Source: Torreya grandis
Lineage: Eukaryota; Streptophyta; Pinopsida; Cupressales; Taxaceae
Reading direction: 5' to 3'
NCBI GenBank assembly: GCA_037957365.1
Contig: JARHVA010002684.1
Location: forward strand, 1,612,001-1,676,000
Length of the DNA stretch: 64,000 nt
The translations under genes and the position numbers were made by a program. Below the pieces are notes generated by a model that worked only from the letters and a program-made list of their open reading frames with translations, was not told the DNA's origin and made no database searches. Positions 36,656 through 48,641 of this stretch are shown piece after piece; positions within the stretch are counted from its first letter, which is position 1, and the number at the start of each line of letters is the position of its first letter.

Positions 36656-38336
36656 AATGGTATCAGATCACACCCATCTTGGACCTCTTTATACCCTCCA
36701 TTTGATTATTCTTGCATCAAAGAAATTCATACAAAGGCTATGTAGTGTAGACCACTTGTAATATCAATTGTTTTGCTTGGTCACCTTGCTTGCATCTCAT
36801 CAACAAATTGCAAGTGTAGGCCACTATAAAATTTTCTAACATTCACCATACACATGCATTCTCTTCTCACTCCATTTTTTCCATCGTTTGCATACCAAAA
36901 AAAAAATAGAATAGTTTCTAATTTTTTTCTATTTAGGATCTTTTTGTAATATTTCGTTTAAGGTTATAAGAAGTTTTATATTTAAAGGAAATTTAGGTTT
37001 ATAGTAGAGGAAGAATTAAATATCTTCATGAATACAACTCCTAAAGGTCTTGATTTAGTGTATGTATTCAAAGTCACACAACATAGTCAAATTGGGTTTG
37101 GCCCCTAGTTTGGATCCAACAACTCATAGACTATTATCTTTACTACTCATGAATTGTAAATAATTACCTCACTTAGCCTCAGCATTTAAAAGATAATACA
37201 TCAATTGCATTCACATTTGAAGGAGTTATCCCACTATGAATCCCTATTTGATGCATTAACACCAGCATAGGGTTCATTACTATTCATGTAAACTGGATCA
37301 AAACTTAGTTTTTTAAGTTACCTTTGTGTCAGCCATCCTAACATTTCATCTTAGCCTTAGTTTGAACCTTTACATCCCCAAAGTATACTCTTCTCCTATA
37401 GATAATTCACTCCTTCTACATGGATTGAAGTTTTATATTTATAAACTATTTTTTTTTCATTCAAGCCCCACTTGAGCTCAATTTTGCATCATTCAAATCC
37501 AACATCATATTCAACATAGATCCCCATTGTGATCCAGCTCATCGGAATAAACTCGATCTCCATCATGACTCAGTGACCTGACAAGGATGAATTAATGACT
37601 TACATTCAACCTAGCCCCCAACTTGTGGATCTCCAATCCTCCATTGAAAGTCTACCATCTATCCATGCCTTCCTAACTACGAATAACCTTAGACTTCAAT
37701 CGATGATGGAATAGTCCTATTTTTTAATTTATCATTTATTTTTAGGATTAAGTTTTTAGAGTTTTAAGTTTTTATTTTATATTAAGTTTTATTTTAGGTA
37801 TATTAATTTGTCTTATGAAATTAGTTTTATCGTTTAAGTTTATTTATCATGCTATAAGCCTTTACGGCTAGTTTAGGGGTACATGTATATATTTATTTGT
37901 TTTTAAAGATATTTATTTCATTTTAACTATATGGTATTAGGATTTTAATTATTTCATGTTGTGTGATTTTTAATAGAGTCTATTTTATTTTATGTTATAT
38001 TTAGTTTTTTTGTTTTTATATACTTATCAAGTTATGTAAAGAAAAGTAATATTTAATTACTATTTTTATTATAATTGTTTAGATATTATAAGTTTTTTAC
38101 GTGTTAAGTTTTAGTATTATCATTAAATGAAATAAAGTCATTTATGTTTAGATTCATGTCCTTGTCAATTTTTTAAAAGTATGTGTCATTGTTTTTGAGT
38201 CAAAGTTCTCAAATAAGTCTTAAAATGCAATCTTCAATAAGGTGGGATTTTCAAAATCATATGTTTGTAATCAAATGCATTATTGGTTGAAACCGACATT
38301 TGAATTTCTCACCCCATGTTATAAATAGGGAGTGAA
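36656..38336 (+). mobile_element. Internal region of the compact LTR element
   Basis: 1.68 kb without any long ORF. It starts with the primer-binding site TGGTATCAGATCA (36658-36670; the initiator-Met type) and ends with a purine-rich tract ATAGGGAGTGAA (about 38325-38336) just before TGTTAGG. The first kilobase is compositionally mixed, and 37711-38170 is very T-rich. It has the minimal signals for retrotransposition but no protein, so it would depend on enzymes of an autonomous relative. It is larger than classic TRIMs and smaller than LARDs. Confidence 0.8.
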
Positions 38337-38655
38337 TGTTAGGAAATAGTTCTAACATTAGTTTTTTACATGTGATAAAAGACTAATTACTATTTACTAT
38401 GTGTTAGTTACCACAATTATATGCAAAGTTAATTATTATATTAGTTATTTGAATATATTGTGATAAAAATATATTTATTTGATAGTCAATTTGTTAATTG
38501 TGTGATATATTGGTGGAGATTGTATCTCCCCAATTATAGGAATGACTTTCCTATATAATGTAATAGTATTCAAATTAATAAAAATGTTAAGTTGATTGAC
38601 CCCAATTATTGTTTCTGAGCATTCAGCTCTTCCCCCACTAGGGGAATCTTCAATA
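38337..38655 (+). repeat. 3' LTR of the compact non-autonomous element
   Basis: 319 bases starting with an intact TGTTAGGAAATAG and collinear with the 5' LTR through the CTTCCCCCACTAGGGG block near the end. The terminus is read as TTCAATA (probably a decayed TTCAACA). Confidence 0.85.
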
Positions 38656-39420
38656 AAGACAATGTAAACCAAGAATAGTATCACTTTGACAAGGAAAATT
38701 TAGGGAGAGAAAAGGAAAAAGAGACATCTCAAGAACTTTGTCCTTATTTGCAAAGCTTCTTTGGATAGAGCAAAATACCATTATATATTTACTGGGGAAA
38801 GGTTGAGATACACATATATGGCAATCATCCTTCTATTATATGTGTGATATCAATCATATGTATATCTATATATAATACATGGATTGATATCACATTCATT
38901 TACATGGATGACAAGTGATTTATGGGAAATCACCCAACCAATAGAAAGGAACATGAGCCACGATGAATCCACCTCTTGATGAAGGTGTGTTTAAATAAAA
39001 TTCTACCAATAGGTCAAGCAAAGGAGGTCTTTGTCCAATATATCAAGTTTTATCCATCTAAATATATATTGTATTATTTTGGATCAAGAGAACAAAATTG
39101 GAAAATAGTTTCGATGTTGAATTGGAAGAAACTGCAAGGTGTAATTATTGAGGCTATCACATAATTTAGTACCAACACAAATGATGGCTCTCCCCACAAA
39201 CTTGTCTATATCCTTAAAATATTCTCTTTTAGTATGATTGGAAGGTGTATCAAATAGATGTGAAGAGTGTGTCCTTGAATTGAGATTTAGGTGAGGAAGT
39301 TTACGTAGTATAGACAAAAGGATACATTGTCCCAAAGAGTGACCATTGGGTTTGCAAGTTTGTCAAGTCATTATAGGGACTTAGGTATGCTCCAAAAACC
39401 TTTTTAAAAAAAATAGATCA
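38656..39420. other. Non-coding flank
   Basis: Starts with the right target duplication AAGAC and the remainder of the 60-bp repeat unit, then unassignable DNA. Two small overlapping ORFs on opposite strands (38976-39164 and 39084-39335) show no motif. Confidence 0.5.
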
Positions 39421-41130
39421 TGTAATGTCCCCATTTTTGCGAGCATCAGAGTTCGGTAGATTTAGCCTATTCTTAGCCCTCGTAGGTTAATATGCATGGT
39501 TAGAGGGTCTCTTGATGGAGCTTGGCTCAGCTTCAGTTTGTCAGTACTTGATCAGTTGGCTTTCGTTCAGGCTCATTTGGACACTTCTAGCCTGAGTTGC
39601 TATTTTTAGCAGTATTCAGCACTCAGCGTGGGACCCCTGCTATTTTTGGCAGTATGGATTGATAGCGTTCAGAATCACTTCCTCAGTCGACAGCTTTAGA
39701 CGGCTCGTGCATCGGATGAATGATGAGAGAGATATTAAAGTTTAAGTGACTTAAGTGATTTATTTAATATTTTAATATTATTATAAAGTTATAAAGTAAC
39801 TTTATAATAATAAAGTCACTTTAACATAATAAAGTGCATTAAGTGAATAATTTAATGTGGGAATAAATCTTTTATCCCACATTGGCCAGGAAGGTGATTG
39901 AGCTCTCTTAAAAAAAGAATAAAAGGAAAGGCAAGAGCTCATTCTCGGTATCCAGTTGAATGAATAATATTTTGATTGATTCATCTTGTGGAGCCGAGGG
40001 TTTCTACAGAATAGCCATTGGAGATGAAAACCTCCATTGGAAGCATAACTGAGGGTGTGAAATAACATCTGAAGGGTTGCACTTTGAGGAGGAAGCATTC
40101 AGCTTCTTCATTTGGGCATCATCGACAAGCTTTGGTCAAGGGTTTACATTGCATAATCTGAAGACTTTCATGGCAGCTATGGCAATGAATTCTAATCTTT
40201 CATTCTAGGTGTTTGTTGAAGCAACAAGAACATCCAATTGAAGCGCCTTAGCTGGGAGAACATTCTCAAGACAATGGAGGTCTATTTTGGTGAGTATGCA
40301 TATATTTAGGGGTGACTGTAATTTTGTTTCAGTCCCATTGGAATGGTTCGATTTCAATATTTAAGGAAGTGTTTGCAAGTGATAGTGTTACCAAAGGGAT
40401 TCCCCTTCCTTGGGGAAGTTTTTGTGACTAGTTTGGAGACCTTTGGAAGGCCATTACAGTTGTAAATAAGGAGGAATATATGACTGTAATTTCTGAGGAC
40501 AGCCACACTTCCAAGTTCGTTTTGGTTACCTAAGAGGGTTTTCAACATCAAGCATAGTGCCATTTGGAGTGCCCAAGTCCAAGGAACGTTTTGTTTATGA
40601 CAAAGAATCCAAAGGTTGTGGAGATTATTTCAGATTTGAAGGTTTATCCATGGCAGGTCTGCAACTTTGAAGTGGGGCGATTTTGCATTAAAGGAGTCCA
40701 AAAAAATATCAAATATCATCCAAAAAGGGCGCCCAACATTTCCTAACACTTTGGCATTGACATATATTCATTTGGAGGTGGAATTTGGAAGATATGCAAG
40801 TCTGATCTGAAGTATACCAGTCTGAAGACAACTCAGAAATTCATAACATTTGAAGGTGTCTCCAATCAGGTTCATTTTGAAATTGTTAACATTGAGTCTT
40901 GGCCATATTTCATGAGCATTGTATTAGAAATTTCATTGCAATTAAAGAGATAATAATTGCTGGTGTCATTTGAGAATTTCGCTATCATTTATTATCAGCT
41001 AGTTAGTTTGCATACCAACTGTTTGTAAAAATGTCAGTTGGCTGTAGGTGTTCATTTCTCAAGCATAGATCATATATATGCATGGAATATTGCCAAAATT
41101 AGTTGCACATTCGTGCTAGGTCATTGTTTA
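39421..41130 (+). repeat. Probable Gypsy-type LTR (solo or truncated)
   Basis: Begins TGTAATGTCCCCATTTTTG, a form of terminus I associate with long LTRs of plant Gypsy elements. The segment is visibly richer in G+C than its surroundings, with CpG-containing words in 39430-39720. It contains a TTTTATCCCACATTGG block followed by an AATAAAAGG TATA-like box at about 39920, as in LTR promoters. No partner LTR, primer-binding site or polypurine tract was found, so the right end is only approximate. Minus ORFs at 39802-40098 and 40354-40563 and the plus ORF at 40564-40746 have no motif. Confidence 0.45.
39778..39810. other. Perfect 14-bp inverted repeat (hairpin)
   Basis: TTATTATAAAGTTA (39778-39791) and its exact reverse complement (39797-39810) are separated by five bases, inside the putative Gypsy LTR upstream of its TATA-like box. 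Confidence 0.85.
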
Positions 41131-41289
41131 GACAATCTAGAGTCTTCTTGCAAGCATTCTTATTGATGTTAAGTAAAGGAAAGAGCCATTAAAGCAAACT
41201 AAAATGTTATATCAGTCATATGACCCTTGTATGTGAAGTGTTTGATAAAATTTCCAAGACCAAAAATCAAAAGTTTTCAACCAGATTTG

Positions 41290-41697
41290 AGCAGGGTCAT
41301 TACAGATCAACACTTCAAAGATTATAGAATCAGAAGAAGTCTTTACGTTATAAATTTATATGTTAAAAGCAATAATGATAGTATAGTGGTACTCATTATC
41401 TATGTTGATGATATTTTCATCACAGGTAACGTGTCCATTACACTTCAACAATAAAAAACTAATTTATGTTCTAATTTTGACATGATAAATTTAGGCCTCC
41501 TACATTAATATTTAGGTGCAGAGTTTTGGAATTGTTATCATACTATATGTATGACAGATAAAAATATGCCAAATCACTTTTGGAAAAGTTCATGATGATA
41601 AGGAATGATCCATCAACTAAATCCATAGATGTTTATTATCTATAGGAAAAATTACAAGTGGATTGGCATTTGATATTTATTACACATGCTTACCATA
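41290..41697 (+). pseudogene. Copia reverse transcriptase fragment with YVDD
   Basis: The plus frame reads NLYVKSNNDSIVVLIIYVDD (catalytic YVDD at 41401-41412), followed by IFITGN. This is the classic palm region of Ty1/Copia reverse transcriptase. After a stop the same frame continues with NLCSNFDMINLGLLH and a LGAEFWN stretch, as in the family. Near 41657 it reaches the segment matching the conserved 'GSLIYLT' block, where it is interrupted by a CA microsatellite. The upstream half of RT and everything after this block (RNase H) are missing, and several stops are present. The ORF 41227-41454 includes unrelated sequence at its N-terminus. Confidence 0.85.

Positions 41698-41771
<74 letters not shown>
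41698..41771. repeat. (CA)n microsatellite, about 36 units
   Basis: An uninterrupted CA run of more than 70 bases. ORFs reading His-Thr or Cys-Val repeats across it are translations of the microsatellite. Confidence 0.95.
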
Positions 41772-41773
<2 letters not shown>

Positions 41774-41775
41774 TG

Positions 41776-41875
41776 CAAGTGGATTGGTGTGGGATATTTA
41801 TTACACACACCTACCATATATATATATATATATATGGTAGGTGTGTGTAATAAATATCCCACACCAATCCACTTG
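41776..41875. repeat. Perfect 100-bp palindrome
   Basis: Bases 41776-41825 (starting CAAGTGGATTGG) are the exact reverse complement of 41826-41875, with an AT run at the centre and no spacer. A further direct copy of the same arm, with one change visible in the shared part, follows at 41878-41918. A diverged copy precedes the CA tract at 41656-41696, where it is part of the RT frame. The structure could extrude as a cruciform. Confidence 0.95.
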
Positions 41876-41918
41876 TAAGTGGATTGGTGTGGGATATTTA
41901 TTGCACACACCTACCATA

Positions 41919-43189
41919 ATGTGTGTGTGTGTGTGTTGGGTGCACAAATATAGATGGGAAAGAGAGAAATGGGATTGTTTGTGTTTACCCATATCAAATA
42001 TGAGGAAGTAAATGCTACATGTGCAGTCATGCCAAGTTTGTGTCCTTATGGTTTTAGATGTAATATGGTCATAGGAATTTTAGTTTGCATTATTAAGAAA
42101 GTCTTTGGGAAAGAGTTATATGAAAGAAACTCCCATTTAATAGGATATTATCACTTCCAAGCTAACTTACACTAGGAAAATGGGTGTTTATTCATAAGGA
42201 ATCTTTAAATATTTTATGGACAAATGTTCTTACATGTAATAGATTTATTGTAAAATAGTGTATTGACCTTGGGTAATAGAAAGAGAAAACATACCATATG
42301 GGTAATGGGTAGAAGATATGAATTCAACATGTACATTCTTAATCAGTGATACTATAAAAGCATTGTAAGATGTTACTCTCAAAGAAGCATGGTCCAACAT
42401 AAGATCATTCATGACTTTTATGTTTTTGATTGTGTTATTTTTGCATTAATTCTTGAGAAGAGAAATAAATTAGATGCAAAGAGCAAAACATATATGTTTG
42501 TTATGTTATTTCTATTGTTAATGATGCAAATTTATTCTCTTTTACCTTAAATTACCTTGTTATTATCACTCATTTTCAAGGGTAACATGTGGATTTATTT
42601 ATAATGGTAATGGTGACATAATTAAAAATGAGAATATGACTATATTGAGTTTAACTTCATTTTCAAGATAGTGTTACCTAGAAGAACCCCTAGATAAGTG
42701 TTCTTCATTTTATAAGTATCCTTGTGGCATGTGAACTACCCTTATCTAATATTGAATGAGATTATTCATGGGATCTTTATGGGATTTTTCAAAAGTAGTT
42801 ATATAAATATTTTTGAGCCCATTCTCATAGCTTGCAACTATTGTAAAGAACAAGGCAAGGATAAAGAGAGAGAACATAAAAATAGAGTATGAAAACAAAG
42901 AAAGATAAATTTAACTTAAACTTACAAGGAGATTATACATAGACTAAATGTACATAGAGCATAAGATTAACTCAAAATTTTACCTCTATATAGGTAAATG
43001 GTGTCATCCTAACAGAGATAGATGTAGTAATGGATGGGTCAGTAGTTAGATCTGAATATGTAAACAATGATTGTGATAAATCAAATGCTATAAATGCAAA
43101 CTATGATGATGAAAGAACCATCACCTCCTCTGACATAAAAAATGACATATATATTATATTCAATTTTTATGTACTTTAATTGTTAGCTA
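41919..43189. other. Non-coding DNA
   Basis: Starts with a short TG run (about 41920-41937). The ORF at 41954-42175 has no recognisable motif. At 43000-43150 a plus-strand open stretch follows a TATAG|GTAAATGG splice-like junction but is too short to name. Confidence 0.45.
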
Positions 43190-44225
43190 GATTAAATTTA
43201 CAAATATAACTTAAATTTAACATAGAATTTATTTCTGCATACCAAATGTGTGTGCCAAAAACTCATCAATCATAAGAATATTTTCTAATCCATTTGAAAT
43301 ACCAAAGATATCATCAATAGAAGGTTATATGCACATTTCTCCACATGAAATATAAGGGTAGGGTTGGGGTCGAGTAGGTGACATATCTATAACATCACTC
43401 TGTGAAAGCCTACTTGTATGATGAACTAGTGTATCAATGAGTGAACTAAGAACATGGAGAGTGTCTATCTCTATGACCTATTGAACTATAGAGGGAATCT
43501 CAAGCTTAAGATGATTTTGGATATGGATATGTATAGGTTGATTACGTACATGATGTGTACCTGGTAATTTTATACAGAACTTTTTATTTGGCCCTGAACT
43601 CACTAAAATCAAAATAATTAGGAATCTCATTGAGGACAAACTCATAGGTGGAGTTTCCTCAAAAAATATAATGGGACCTCATGGTTGTTACAAGATGGAT
43701 AGTCAAAGACCATATACCATAAATCCCAAAAATTGGCTTTGATTAAGTTATAAATAGAATGATGGATAGGAAAATGTTTAGCGGTTATGGGAAATGGGGC
43801 ATTGGTGGTTGGGTCGATGAATAGGGTACAAATGGAGGCTTTTTAAATTTCTTTATTCTTAACCTGAAGTGTTGACAATTTATCATCATAATATGCCCTA
43901 AAAGTATCCTATATGAGGTCCATCTATCAATTTGATACATTATAGAGTTAATTTGACCTAATAAAGTCTCTAGGGAATCAACTAGTTGGGTGAGGTCGGG
44001 GTTTGTCAAAGTGGGATCCCTCATTCTTCCAATTAACTCTTCAATTTCAAGTTTATTTCCCATAATGTTATCAATCAAAATCTCTTGACTACTAGGGGTT
44101 TTTTGAGAAATTGTAGGAGGGTTAGGTGGAGGGATAAGAGGATCAAGAGAGTTTTGTGGAGGGTAAGGAGGAGGAGCAACAAGAGGGTTATGTGGAGGGT
44201 TGAGAGGGTTCATAGGATGGGCCAT
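43190..44225 (-). pseudogene. Proline-rich ORF with eroded downstream coding traces
   Basis: The intact part is a 146-codon frame from the ATG at 44225 to 43785. Residues 1-45 are Pro/Asn-rich (blocks such as APPPYPPQNSLDPLIPPPNP). Residues 50-95 are hydrophilic with an LEIEELIGRM and LVDSLETLLGQI pattern that could form helices. Beyond the stop the same frame shows FEFVLNEIPNYFDFSEF-like traces near 43640-43600, and another frame has a DVIDMSPTRPQPYPY stretch near 43380, so a longer gene has probably decayed. Upstream, a GTAAGTG donor at about 44315 and a T-rich/AG-like boundary suggest a 5' UTR intron. I do not recognise the family. It reads away from palindrome cluster 3. Confidence 0.4.
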
Positions 44226-44489
44226 TAAAAAAAATTACAATTAAAAACTAGGGTTAAACAATGAAAATAATGAAAAATTAGGGTTAAATAGGGAATATTT
44301 CTATCACTTACCTCTCCTACATGGAAGCATCATTGATCAATAGATTTGTGAGATGAATTTGGTATCTTCCTAGCACTCTCTGGTGTATTTTACACAAAAT
44401 GCAATTGCAAAAGCTAGAGGAGAGTATGAAAACTTGAATGCAAAATGAGTATTTTGCATTTGGGTTTCACTTTTTAATTTTTTTCAATA

Positions 44490-44670
44490 CAAAGGTAATG
44501 TGATCGCATTAGTAACGTGATCATATTATTATTCAATATAATATGATCATGTTATATAATAATGTGATCATGTTATAGATCAGTAATCACTGAGCCATTA
44601 TTCAAATAACACAATCATGTTAATTAAATAATGTGATTACATTATTAATTATTGCAATCACGTTACCTAA
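44490..44670. repeat. Cluster of GATC-centred palindromes (cluster 3)
   Basis: Near-tandem words such as AATGTGATCGCATTAGTAACGTGATC, AATATGATCATGTTAT and AATGTGATCATGTTAT, of the same kind as the clusters at 22.8 and 27.4 kb. The cluster ends about 45 bases before the ATATG target site of the next element. Confidence 0.8.
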
Positions 44671-44711
44671 AATATCTATGGAATTATCCTCCACTCCATG
44701 CACTTACCCAC

Positions 44712-44716
44712 ATATG
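44712..44716. other. Target-site duplication ATATG, left
   Basis: Identical to ATATG at 50614-50618. A perfect 5-bp duplication flanks the element 44717-50613. Confidence 0.85.
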
Positions 44717-46680
44717 TGAACTAAAAAATAGATTTAACCCCTTAGATAAATCAAATAGTTTTTATGAAATTGGATATTGAAAATCTCAATTCCTTAAATG
44801 AAATAGAATTGGATGCATAATTCTCAATTTCTTGATTAAATAAGATAGGAAATAGAATTAATATTCAAAAATAAAACCTAAGGGTATAATAACTCTAAAA
44901 ATATAATTTTGTATTAAACTACCTATTTTCATACTGATCTATGAACAATAATTAGCCTTATACTAATAAATACTATTTATTTAAAAATAAGTCATTTTCC
45001 AATTTTTTTAATCAAAAAAATTGACTTTTAACCAGAATGTAAATTGTCTGCAATGATTTTGATTATGAGTATTCTATAAACTCATATAAATCTATTGATC
45101 ATTTAAAAACATTCCATATAAATTTTATCTCTATAAATAATCTCTTAATTAATTTCCTATAATTATTTTTTAAAATATCAATGATTAATTTTAAACTAAT
45201 ATAATAGAAAAACCAAAAATAAAATAAAGACTAGAGATTGTTTACAGGGTTCACCAATTGGCTAGGATTACTAAATAGCAATCCAATCTATTAAAAATCA
45301 ATTTACAAGAAATAATACAACTCACAATAATGATAAATAAACTCTGTCATTTGAAATAAAACTAAAAACTAGATATTGAAGACTTTGAACCTAATCAACA
45401 AATGTCCCCTATTTATCTAAAGCTCTACAAGTGCTTTTTTCTCCATAATGAGAAAATAACTCTCTCTATAATTTTACAGGCTTACAAGACTCTGTAATAG
45501 GGAAAAATAGCCTCAATTACAAAATTATATCTCTGTACCAAAAATATACAACTTCTATAATATTCTTTACACACTATTTCATGTTCTCTAGATAATAAAA
45601 ATCATCTGCAATATAAAATGAAATAAGATTATTTATAGCCAATGTTGTCTAACAAACTTATTTTACCCCCGAAGTGTACCAATATCTTGTAATTAGCTTG
45701 CATACTAATTTAAATGGAATAAAATCCCATAATTTATGGTAGGCTGAAACTTCATTCTTTATTTAATAAAATTCTTCCCACAAATAAAATTATCTATGAA
45801 GACCAAGATCTTTCCACCAACTGCCAACCACACTAAAGACAAGTGGTAGACCCATGTGGGAGGAATAAAGTGGTTGGATGCATGTTAAAATAAGTTTAGC
45901 GTGCATGTAAATAAGTTTAATGCCAAATATAAGGTGAAGATAAATTATATTAAAAAAAAATCCATAACATATTCCACCAACTATCCCCCTTTTAAAGTGG
46001 GTGTCCATGTGCATGCTAAACATGAAAGGTAAGAGATAAAAGAATTAAAACATCTCCCATTTAAACCAAATTCACCCCCAATGCAAAGATAAATATAATT
46101 CCATGTGGGGAAAGGTGAAAGTGGAGATAATTAAAATATGTATGGTATAAAGTTTATTAAAAATGGGACAAAGGTATTTTTTATTTTAAAAATAATATTC
46201 CACGACTTTTTTTTAAACCCATCTACATGGGAGTGGGGATAAGAAAATTTGGGACTTGGTTTAAGTTTATCCCATTTTAAAATATAATCATAAAATAAGA
46301 TATTATAATTTAATTAAATTTGGATTTAATTAAATTTGAATTTAATATCCCATTATAAATAAAAAACCATTAATAATAGGATATTAAGATTATTTTGAAA
46401 ATGAAGAAATTGTGGTGGGAATGATTGGTTATGTGGAAAGGATATCTTGATGGCATTAGTAAAATTATATGACAAGGTTGATAATGGAGTAATATGGGTA
46501 AAGTTGATTTAGTGCCACATCTACAACACAACACTTATTAGCAATAAAATAATTCCAATATAAAAAGTAATTGTATAAACTTTTTATATTTTTACCACAT
46601 GTCAACTTTCCCATTTTGACACTTATTTTTTTCACACTTTTACGTTCAAACTAAATGATGAGTAAAAATACTCTGGATCA
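44717..46680 (-). repeat. 3' LTR of the G-patch retroelement
   Basis: About 1.96 kb, collinear with 48656-50613 throughout. On the minus strand it starts TGATCCAGAGTATTTT (46680) and ends ...TTTTTTAGTTCA (44717), a TG...CA terminus. The minus-strand internal side just before it reads TTATTGGAGAGGTT, a short purine-rich tract. A number of differences from the other LTR are CG to TG or CA (for example CCATGTGCATG here versus CCACGTGCATG at 49979), the footprint of cytosine methylation. ORF 45790-46023 recurs in the other LTR only because the LTRs are duplicates. Confidence 0.9.
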
Positions 46681-47600
46681 AACCTCTCCAATAAGACCCT
46701 TTTGGTCCCCAAAAGGTCAAGTCACCAACTGAATATGCAAATAGTTCACTCTATAAAACATCACTACAAAATACCATGGTAATGATTCAAAAATCAAATT
46801 GAATCCCTAAAATTCTAGTGAAATAAATATATATCCAATACCAAATTGTAGATAGAAGTAAATTACCTATAAAAATGTCACATCTCCCAAAATGGTGAAT
46901 CTATCAGTCACTACAAAATAGTGCTTGAAAAGGGTCTTATAAGCGTCTATTTGCATAATGTAAACAAAAACATATATACTAAAATGCATATTTTTTCAAA
47001 ATAGACATATTAATGATGCCCCATATAATTTGCATATACTACTGTCAAGATTTAAAAACAAAGTTTTTTTAAAAACCCAAACACGAGAAAATAATCTAAG
47101 AATGATAAACCCATCCCTTGGATTTTCTCTACAGGTTACTCCAATAAACCATAATTCAAATCTTAAATCATTTAAGAATATCTCCGATTTTAAACATGAG
47201 TTAATTCCTTTTACCAATGCATCGGAAACTCAAAAATTTTCAAGGAGAATCAAAATAGAGCTTTTAACAAAACCATAAAAATGAAAAAATAATTCAAGTA
47301 TGATAAACTTGTCACTCAAATTTCCTCATAGTTGGTAGCTCCAAAATTGTTCAAAGTCAAAATATATTCCTTTCAAATGGAGTCACAAAAACTACTTTGA
47401 ACATTTTCATGCTAATAAAATAACACATCTATGCAAACATGAAACTAAAAAATTAATTACCAACTCACTTTATCACATTTTCTTATTTAGGTGGTTTATT
47501 TTCCTCTATGAATATTGAGTAGCTACATGGGTCATATATGAAACAAATTCTTGTTTTTACAGATGCATCATTCTTCATAGATGTCTTACTTCAATAATTA
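46681..47600 (-). mobile_element. 3' internal part of the G-patch retroelement
   Basis: Region between the zinc knuckle and the 3' LTR. It has overlapping ORFs on both strands at 46996-47278 with no recognised motif, and no reverse transcriptase, integrase or protease. I see no sign that pol was ever present in the retained sequence. Confidence 0.6.
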
Positions 47601-47611
47601 GAACATAGTTG

Positions 47612-47690
47612 TGGATACAATTCCCAACATTTATCATTTCTGTGACCACTTAGATTACAATGATTATAATAATTCTTACCCATTTATTTC
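47612..47690 (-). pseudogene. CCHC zinc-knuckle remnant of a gag-like protein
   Basis: Minus-strand translation reads NYYNHCNLSGHRNDKCWELY. It fits CX2CX4HX4C, the nucleic-acid-binding knuckle of retroelement gag, except that the first Cys is Tyr (TAT for TGT, a single change). The following WxLYP pattern is common after plant gag knuckles. It lies about 400 bases downstream of the G-patch in transcription order, with stops and frameshifts between. Confidence 0.65.
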
Positions 47691-48070
47691 TCTTTAGAAA
47701 ACATAAACATTCTAAGAGATGTTTTTATTTTCCAAAATAAGGCAACATAGTGATTATTTAATCCAAAAAAACTACATGGATATTTAGACCAAAAATCTTA
47801 TGATAATAAGTCCTTATTTTTATAATTGAAATATACGTTGGACTATTTACCAAGTTTTTTAGGACTAGTGCAAGTATGAGAAGGTAGAATGATTTTACCT
47901 TTTCTCAAATCATGTTTGAACACAAAACCATATTTTTGTAGGTATGTACTTCTTTTTCTCTTCATGCTATCACTCTACAGGACTAGTGACCTAAAAACTT
48001 TGTTATTAGAAGCTTGTCTTCCTTCAACGGTTCTGGAATTTTCACTAGCTTCCATTTTCACACTAGCTTC

Positions 48071-48507
48071 CATTGTCCCAAACCTACAAAATGAGGTCTA
48101 TCCTCTACCTGAATGTAGTTAGTTATGCCTTGTTCATTTTTACCAAGGCCTCTTCCTTCAACTCCCATTTTATCTAATAGTTTAGACCCAATACCCTTAG
48201 TGTATTTTTAAAAAACACCAAAGGCAATATCCAAAATTAAATGAGAGGAAATACTACATGAGGACTTACTTAGAGTATATTCATCTATTATTATCCCTGC
48301 ATTTGATGTGGAAGGCAAACCCTTCACTTGCTCACCATTATGTAGTCTTGCCAAGAGCTTATCCTTGGTTTGCAACTCAATTTTCAACCTTTCAACTTCC
48401 TCTTCCAAGGAATATAATTTTGATCTCAAGAGAGAGTTCTCTTCTTGAATCTGTTGATTATATGACTCAATATCATAGAGATTTTCTTATTTTGAAAACT
48501 TACCCAT
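48071..48507 (-). pseudogene. Coiled-coil plus G-patch coding region of a retroelement
   Basis: From the ATG at 48507 the frame reads MGKFSK, a stop, then ENLYDIESYNQQIQEENSLL. Next comes RSKLYSLEEEVERLKIELQ with TKDKLLARL (48429-48340), whose Leu/Glu/Lys heptad pattern predicts a coiled coil. In the same frame, after one more stop, 48210-48071 encodes [20 protein letters not shown] then GKNEQGITN and [11 protein letters not shown]. This carries the spaced glycines of a G-patch (GxGxxLLxKMGxxGxGLGKxxxG), a domain that binds RNA or partners DEAH helicases. G-patches are known in some retroviral and plant retroelement proteins. Two in-frame stops show decay. The position right after the primer-binding site is that of gag. 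Confidence 0.75.
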
Positions 48508-48641
48508 GGTTTCTTGTTCCTACAAATAAACTATACTTTCAACACTATAAATAGAGTAAACAACAAGTTTGCAATAATCCAACCAATACTAAAACTAAAT
48601 TCAATTTTTTACATAATTAGAAGCTAATCCCTGCATTCTAA

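Noticed and set aside
41658..41992. ORFs with long His-Thr or Cys-Val repeats on both strands
   Set aside because: They are translations of the CA microsatellite and palindrome, not genes.
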